14,542 nt of DNA, from NCBI GenBank assembly GCA_001970855.1, contig LSSN01001923.1:1-14542 (forward strand), given 5' to 3'. Positions 8,088 through 14,542 of this stretch are shown piece after piece (within the stretch, counting starts at the first letter, position 1; each line of letters opens with the position of its first letter). The notes under the pieces were generated by a model. It worked only from the letters and a program-made list of their open reading frames with translations, ran no database searches and was not told where the DNA came from. Origin of the DNA: Smittium culicis (lineage: Eukaryota > Kickxellomycota > Harpellomycetes > Harpellales > Legeriomycetaceae). A program made the translations under genes and the position numbers.

Positions 8088-10345
8088 TTAGTCTTTAATG
8101 CTTAATTTGCTGATGGCCTCTTGTAGATGGTCTTTTGGATCATCAGATGTTAATTCGCTGGCCTTTTTCTCCTCTTCAAAGGCTTCGTTAATCTCTAGTA
8201 TAATTGTTGGTGTCAGTGCTACTCCCAAGTGGCGCTGGTAATTCTTCTTTCCAGTAGATTCATCCACTTCATAAGAATCATCTAAATTGTAAAAAAAAAA
8301 AAAGGAATGTTAATTTGCAAAGCAAGTTGTATTTTATGGCAAAAGTAAAGGTATCCGAAATTAATATTGTGTTATAAACCAAATAAAGAATCTAAAGAAA
8401 TAAAAAATAAAAAAAGCATTGTGCAAGTACCATTTATATACGAGATAGAATAGCATCCCATATCTGGATCAAAATAAATACCATCATTATACTGGATAGT
8501 AGAATGGTTAATAAAATTCTAAAAGTATAAAAGATATTAATGGTGTCAAATATAAAAAACAATAAATGAAAAAAAAGGTTAATAAACTTTATAAAAACTC
8601 TTAAAATTAAGTCTTACCATTTTTATAAAATCGATTGTTTTCTGAGATAACCTATAAATGCTATGAGATGAACACAAACATATAACTCTACATACACGCT
8701 TTGAAAAGGATTCGTCTGTTAAAAATAAATAAGGAAATATTGATTAAAGATGAGATAAGATAGAAAATTATAAAGGATAAATTATGTAAATAGTAAAAAT
8801 AAAAATAAAAAATTTTATATAAGAGTATTCAATGTTACATTCAGATTCGATCAATTCGACAATCCCATGACTTATTGAATCGCTTAAAACAAAGCATATT
8901 TTATCTGCCTTGAATTTTCTAATTGATGAACCAATTTATTAGTTTGTGTAAATAACATTCTAAAGGATGATAACTATTAGGAAAATGAATGATAAAGGGT
9001 ATGTTGATATGATGGTTTCTTACTTTAATACATTATTCCAAGTATATTTTAAGTGAGAGTCAAGGCAATCCGAACCTAAATGGAAAATATATTTTGAAAA
9101 TCATTAATCAAACAAAAAAAAAGGTGATTTTTTTAAATTACTAGGTATTTCAATATTTTCTTGAGAATAGTCATTTGTGGTCTAATAATATAAAAATTTG
9201 CGTATAAATTAGTTAGATATAGTAATAAAGACGTATCTTGGCGATAATTATTATCCTATATTCAAAATTATAATAAAATTAAATAATATTTACCACTGCT
9301 CTTCCAGATGGTGACCAGAAATTTTCGTTTGGGTTTAATATTAAAACTCCATATCCTAACTCGGTTAGACCATTTATGAGAAACGCTATTGAACCATTCT
9401 AGTTAAAGTAAAATTATAAAGAGCTGTGAAAAATACGTATATAGATCAGGTAAATGCTGAAAATAAATATATTATTCTGAAAAAATTACCAAGAATCCAT
9501 GAATAGCAACAGAGGCTGAATTCCATAAACCTGGGCTGCAATTATTAAAGGGGAAATTTTTTTGATTGATATAATAAAATAGGTGGATTATAAAGTTAGT
9601 TATCTGGCAATAAGGTATATAAATTGTAGGTAAATTGAAAAGGTAAACATCTATTTCTTTCCATAAACACGTAATAATAATAATAATAATTGTGAAATAA
9701 TTACCCAGAACTATAGCTAGTAGCTATAACGACCAAATTTTCTTTAGTGTTGGCTCCAGGCCTATTATTTCAAGAGGGGAGAAAGAGAAATCAAATCAAT
9801 TATAAGATAAAGAAAGTCATAAAGAAAATTAATGGATTGATGTCTAGAATTAAAGTATAAAAGTTATGTTACGTATGATAAATTAAGCAAGAAGGATCAT
9901 TTTCAGTTGAATTAATTGGAATCCGAATTGATTTTAAACTGAAGTCTTTTTCGAGCATTTTTATTACTTCTCTGTCAACAGCGCCTAATATTCAATATAA
10001 AAAATATTAAGGGTATAGAACATAAATAAAAAAAAATTTTAAATAATAAATACAAACCATAAACTTCCTCTGGTATTACTTTAGCTCTTTCCAACTTTCT
10101 GTAATGCTGTTTATTACTGAAATGGCCTAAACAAGCACAAGTATGGGTATAATAGATGAATTTGCTGCCATAATATTTATTATTAAATAAAGGAAATATA
10201 TTCAAAACTGTCGATGATGGATTGTGGGGTTACCTCTTTCAGGGTGTCTTATACCATCAAGTTCAAATTCATAGCCGAAATCTGCTAAAGTTTTGAGCTT
10301 CAGATCCTCGGGATTAATTGCTTTCTTTATTCTTCGTACAAACAT
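8088..10345 (-). CDS. Arb2-domain (FAM172/ARB2A-like) protein
   Basis: Twelve exons join in frame to 350 residues: 10345-10234, 10126-10058, 9984-9873, 9761-9705, 9535-9490, 9398-9294, 9181-9142, 9075-9024, 8918-8839, 8715-8618, 8518-8431 and 8281-8088. The order of blocks follows FAM172A/Arb2: an N-terminal RRIKK, then LADFGYEFELDG; NKQHYRKL...EEVYG; SLKSIRIPI; NLVVIATSYSSGPGLWN (the loop after the first core strand); LGYGVLILNPNEN; KYTWNNVL; KICFVL...HGIVELIES; and a His-containing segment near 303-305. S. pombe Arb2 is part of the Argonaute chaperone complex with Arb1 and Ago1; vertebrate FAM172A binds Argonaute and affects splicing. The fold is an alpha/beta-hydrolase relative. Here the usual H-S-Y-G-G elbow is replaced by LSDSISHG (209-216), so catalysis is doubtful. 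The C-terminal 45 residues are acidic and helical. The ATG at 10345 follows an in-frame TAG. About half of the gene is intron. Nuclear location is inferred from homologues. Confidence 0.85.
9669..9692. repeat. (TAA)n microsatellite inside an intron of the Arb2-family gene
   Basis: About six tandem TAA/AAT trinucleotides lie in the 169-bp intron between exons 4 and 5, 13 bases or more inside the donor. This is the longest intron of that gene. It is an ordinary simple repeat, useful mainly as a likely length-variable site. Confidence 0.7.
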
Positions 10346-12439
10346 TTCTGAGAAATAAGTTGGATACTAAAAAATCTATAATAGAGAATAATATAAATGA
10401 ATAATAATAGTATAATTAAATTACAAAGAATCAATCATTTTTACATTCAAAGATGTTAATGTTAATTGTAAAAAATAAAAATACACAATTTGGGAGCATA
10501 TATTTTTTTGTGTTAGATCTGCCAGTCATAGGCCAATAATATTGACATAATTATTTCAATGATTATCAACGAATTACTTTGCGTTTTGATTACTTATTGC
10601 AATTCGAATCAACTCAATTTTTATTTCGATTTAGTTTCCAAAAACATCAACCAAGGCTAATATTTCTCTGTGAATAAAATATGGATTTAAGGTATTATTT
10701 ATGAATAAAATAAAAACTTTTATTTATTATTAGAAAACCCAAACTCCTATATTGACTTAGAATTCTGCACTTATTAAATCAAATCTATCTTGAAAAATAT
10801 CAGTGTAATAGTCGTACGATTCAAGCTAAATTATATTTAGACAGGTCTTTACCTTATTACATAGATTTAGATAATCTACATAAAGATACTCTTCATTAGA
10901 ATCGTAATTATTTTTATAAGCAATTAACGGTTTTTATAGGTTGTAAACTGATATATTCTTATTTTAAATTAATGCAAGTGCTTTTCAAATATCTAATTTA
11001 GAATAGAATTTATACGATCTACCAAAATAAAACTAACTATAAAATTTAATAAGTGGAATTAATAAAGTGCATTGAAAAAACGCGTAAAGTCTCAACTTAA
11101 TCTCGTTGAAAAAAATTAGTACAAAACTCTAAAACCTCGACATATATTAATTAATTTATATTTGCAACGAAAATCATCAGGCTTTTTATATGACTACAAA
11201 CCCATAACTCTTTAAAGAACAAAATTAAATTATTGAAAAAACATGTTTGAAAATACACCCAAAAGTAGATTTAATAACACATAAGTTATATTTTAATATA
11301 AGACTGATTAAATTTTTATAAGGGTTTAAATAAAACTGTTTTTTATATTCAAATTACAATAAAGAAAACTGTACGCTTTTTGGAATTAATTACAAGTGTT
11401 GTTATCTCAAATAATAACTAAAAAACATTTTGATCTCATTATTTTTTAACTAACTGAAAAAACATGCACACTACTGAAATCGATATTAAAAAAATAATAC
11501 ATTAGATTTAATTTATAGTAGCATCAGTAGTATATAAATTAAATATCTTACTCAACAAACGTATATCTACACTTTACTAATGTAGTTGAAAATAAATTAA
11601 TTAGATGATGATCACCGTATATATTAATATACGTTAATCTTGTTCATTTAGCAAGATTTTGTTAATACTCCGATCTAAATCTGATCAATATCTTGAAGAC
11701 TCGTATTTTAGTTCATATATATGATTATATATCGATAACATTTTTTTTTTTTTTTTGCTAGAATTTAATAAAACCACAGCAAATATATTTTCTCCTTATT
11801 TTCAAAGTTAATAATATATTAAATGCAAAAAATAATTCTTAATAAATAGTGATTATAAGCTCTTTAGAATAAATTTACATTTTAAACATTCAAAATTTAT
11901 CTGATTATATTTGATTGAACTATTTGATTCATAAAGTCGTGTAGTTAACGTGCTATTTTCAGACTGAATCCCCATTTACATGCAAACAAAGGTAATTTAC
12001 CTATGCTATTTTAGATTATACCAGCTAACTTAAGAGTTGATATATTTCAAAAATTAATAACCCATACTAGAAATACAATATTTAAAATCATGTTAAAAGT
12101 CAAATCAAAATCTTACTGAAAAAGGTAAAAAAAGCATAAAAGAAAAGCAAATATAGAATTTCATATTTATACAGTTATTAATAATTAATAAATGCGTGCT
12201 AAAAAATTATCTAATCCCATCAAAGTTTTTTATTTAAACCAATTAGTCCATTGAGTATACAAAATAAAAGTTCATAGATATTTATCTAGTCAGAAACTAC
12301 CAAAAAGCTATTTTTAACTAGTTTTAGATATTATTGTAAAGTCACTTATCCAGCGAGATCAAAAAGTGTTTATAAAAGATATAATTGGATCACATTTTTA
12401 TTAATTTAATATAATTATTAGTTTAATTTGAAGAAAAAA
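10346..12439. other. intergenic region, 2.1 kb, no gene recognised
   Basis: This gap lies between the Arb2-family start codon and the NAF1 stop codon, both on the minus strand, so it holds the Arb2 promoter and the NAF1 3' end. Stops are frequent in every frame. The best open stretch, on the plus strand at 10756-10998, is interrupted by TAG at 10897 and has no start or family match. Also present are a T run of about 16 at 11742-11757, three copies of TGAAAAAAC(A/G)(T/C)G (11073, 11234, 11455) and a weak C/D-box-like arrangement at 11605-11684. Confidence 0.6.
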
Positions 12440-13979
12440 CTAAAAACCGATGTCTGGATTATACTCTGGTATGTCGTATGAAACTAGCTCTTTCTTTACA
12501 AACGGTAAACTGGGGTTACTGTTTTCAGGTATTGGGAAGGAGTCATGATCTCTAGTAGGATTAGATTGAGAATTTTTATTTTGTCTGTTTCCTCTAATTT
12601 TTTTGTTATTTCGTGCGCTGCTATTGTTATTCCTATTATTATTATTACCGCCTTTTAGTGCCTGCTTTCTCTCCTTTAGCCACTTATTGAATTTTGCTTC
12701 ATCTTCATCGTCACTAAATTCGATTTCAGCATCTGATATTTCTTCGTCGTAAGCATTACTAGCATCACTTCCTTTAATGCTTAAAAGGTTAAATGTATTT
12801 ATAAAATTGGAGGCTGGCTCAACGTAAAAAACTTTTCTTCCAACGTATATTTTGTTAGGATCTATTTCTTCTGTAGACTTGAATAAGATAGAATAAAACG
12901 GCTGCTTTATAGGTCCAAAAGTATCGAAAACCTAATATACAATAAAATATGTATGAATTGAGATTTTAGGCAAATAAATAATAAAATTATTATATAGAAA
13001 AAGAATTCAAGTTACAGGTCCTAAAACTGAAAAATCATCGAATACTATTGCGCTGCCATAATCTAGTGCACTTTTAGACTCAGTTTGAATTCCTTGAACG
13101 ACAACTGTTTTCTCCACTATAGAATATACCACTCCTAAGTTAACTAATTTAGAGTCATTAGGAATAGCATTATAGTCAAGTATAGGAACCTCTGGTTCTA
13201 AAATTTCATTTTTAGTTTTTGGAATCTCTAAAGAATCCATATCGTCATCAGAGTCCATATTCGATAGCCCATTTTTCTTCTTGTTTATATTTTTTTTTGT
13301 TTTTTTACCAGAAGGCTTTAAATTCAATAGCTCCTCTTCCTCAGAGTCATTTTCATCGTCACTTGAATCAAAATCACTTGTGCTAATACTACAAAGAGTA
13401 AATACGGTTTAAATAAGTCTGTTTGTAAAAAGCAGAGAAATCGTATTAAAAAAAAAAAAGAAGTAAATTATGCTACCTGAAATCTGATGATTCGCTCGAG
13501 TTTGATTCTTCTTTTATTTCGCTTGTAGATAAAGTATTCTCAGTTTTTAATTGTGCTGGGATACTAGATTTTACATCAACTTCCATATCTGAATCATTAG
13601 ATATCATAATCTCGTCAGAATTTGAACCAGGTGGGTAGTTTTGAGATTTATTTTGGAATTCAACTTTATATTTTAAGTCTTGATTCGAGTTTAGTGTTTG
13701 GTTTAACGATTTTAAATCTTTAAGAATTTGGATAGCTGTGCTTTCAAAGTTTTCGGTAGAACTGCTATTTATTAAATTATCATTAAGTTCTATGTCTTGT
13801 AAATTAACATCATTATAAACATTTTCATTTTCTTCTTTTTTAATATATATTTGATTCTTTTTTTCTAAAGAAAACTTATTTTGTAAATCTGAATTGGGGA
13901 TTGGGCTTTCTATTATCTCCTCTTTAATTTTTATTTGCGAATTTGTAGAAGAAAAATCGTTGTCTTGATTATTTTCCAT
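12440..13979 (-). CDS. NAF1: H/ACA RNP assembly factor NAF1
   Basis: Three exons, 13979-13477, 13388-13016 and 12931-12440, join in frame to 455 residues, close to human and yeast Naf1. Introns are 88 and 84 bp (GTAGCA...TTTGTAG and GTAACT...TATTAG). Naf1 binds dyskerin/Cbf5 and new H/ACA snoRNAs (and telomerase RNA in animals) in the nucleus and is later exchanged for Gar1. Residues 1-234 are disordered, acidic and Ser-rich, with a Lys-rich stretch near 192-206. The Gar1-like core spans about 235-356: KLVNLGVVYSIVEKTVVVQG, a gSAIVFDDFSVLG strand, VFDTFGPIKQPFYSILF across the second junction, then KIYVGRKVFYVEP and the hallmark GSDASNAYDEE at 346-356. The tail has an acidic patch, a KWLKERKQAL helix, an Asn/Arg/Lys-rich RNA-binding-like stretch with four AAT codons in a row, and a PEYNP motif near the end. 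I chose the ATG at 13979 because it is the first ATG in frame. Identification is firm. Confidence 0.95.
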
Positions 13980-14542
13980 TTTCAACTATTTTGCTTAATT
14001 ATTTGGAAAGTTAAGAAAAATAGAGCTATATAAAAAGGACTGCAAGAAATGGTTTGTAAAATGTTTTATTAAAAATCATAATAGTTAAAAACTTTTTTTA
14101 TGAAAATTTTTTAAATACAAAATTTTCAATTAGAATAAGAAAAATAGCATCGATTTTTCATTTTCATCCAATAGACGATCGATCCAGCAAACACTAAAAG
14201 CGACTTTGCTAAAAAATCAAGCCTTTTTATTTATAATAAAGGTCAAAAAATATTAAATTGAAAAATAAATTAATAATTATCCTGTTTTAACTCTTTCCCG
14301 GGAGGTAGGCTATTTTTGATCTACCAAATTTAGCCAACTGAATTCGATAATAAAAAATCAATTCCGAGAATCAATCAATTATTGGTATATTATAGATTAT
14401 TATCAAATAACAGTTTTAATTATAAATCATAAACGAATCAACAAATTCATTTTTTCAAAGAGCGTTGGGAAGGAAAGGGTTAATACTAATAGCTATGTTG
14501 AAGCCAATAAATCTAGCGACTTTTCAAAAAAAAAAAAAAAAG
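13980..14542. other. upstream region of NAF1 to the window edge
   Basis: These 563 bp should hold the NAF1 promoter. A TATATA core at about 14025-14031 lies some 50 bp before the NAF1 ATG, read on the minus strand. No gene is recognisable. The window ends in an A run of about 16 (14526-14541). A short open frame starting at 14495 runs into this poly-A and is too short to call. Confidence 0.5.

Noticed and set aside
9399..9489. Considered reading the Arb2-family exons as separate small genes.
   Set aside because: Each junction has GT and AG ends, phases match through all twelve exons, and the joined protein follows the FAM172/Arb2 block order.
9975..10205. 76-codon open frame read as one gene.
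   Set aside because: Only 10126-10058 is coding, as exon 2 of the Arb2-family gene; both ends are intron sequence read through.
10756..10998. 80-codon plus-strand frame with a single TAG at 10897-10899, looked at as a decayed gene or transposon fragment.
   Set aside because: No family match, no start, and no splice sites that remove the TAG. One such stretch is about what chance allows across six frames of 2 kb at this composition.
14495..14542. Short plus-strand ATG frame open to the window edge, after a TACTAATAG that looks like a branch site plus acceptor.
   Set aside because: Only about 16 codons, ending in a poly-A run; too little to support a gene.

Overview
This is a eukaryotic nuclear window, very A+T-rich (roughly three quarters A+T by eye), with short GT-AG introns, long A and T homopolymers and compact genes. 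I count 24 introns in the complete genes, 62 to 295 bp long. One has a perfect TACTAAC branch site. Short introns, intergenic gaps of 0.3 to 2.1 kb, Asn/Ser-rich low-complexity segments and a stand-alone Arb2-family protein fit an early-diverging or otherwise A+T-rich fungus best. Another small-genome opisthokont or protist is not excluded, and I cannot name a genus.

Layout from left to right: (1) 69-379 minus, the first exon of a DUF4140/DUF4139 (MuiA-like) protein that runs off the left edge. (2) 380-2238, a gap with a cluster of CCAAT boxes and a TATA-like site ahead of the next gene. (3) 2239-3045 plus, an intronless two-RRM spliceosomal protein of the U1A/U2B'' family. (4) 3389-5021 minus, a UBE3D-type E3 ubiquitin ligase in three exons. 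(5) 5523-7766 plus, the TRAPP subunit TRAPPC12 in ten exons, divergent from UBE3D across 501 bp. (6) 8088-10345 minus, an Arb2/FAM172-domain protein in twelve exons. (7) 10346-12439, about 2.1 kb without a recognisable gene. (8) 12440-13979 minus, the H/ACA RNP assembly factor NAF1 in three exons. (9) 13980-14542, the NAF1 upstream region ending in poly-A.

Most coding sequence here lies in exons too short, or lacking a start codon, to look like genes. I rebuilt the four spliced genes by matching reading phase across splice sites. Every junction keeps frame and the products are complete: 467, 408, 350 and 455 residues.

The genes are housekeeping genes and do not form a pathway or operon. Three act on RNA or RNPs (U1A/U2B'', Arb2 family, NAF1), one in membrane traffic and one in ubiquitin transfer. 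I found no mobile element, CRISPR array, tRNA, rRNA or clearly new system. The points most worth checking are the degenerate hydrolase elbow of the Arb2 protein, the altered RNP2 motif of the U1A/U2B'' protein, an ambiguous splice in TRAPPC12 and the CCAAT cluster.
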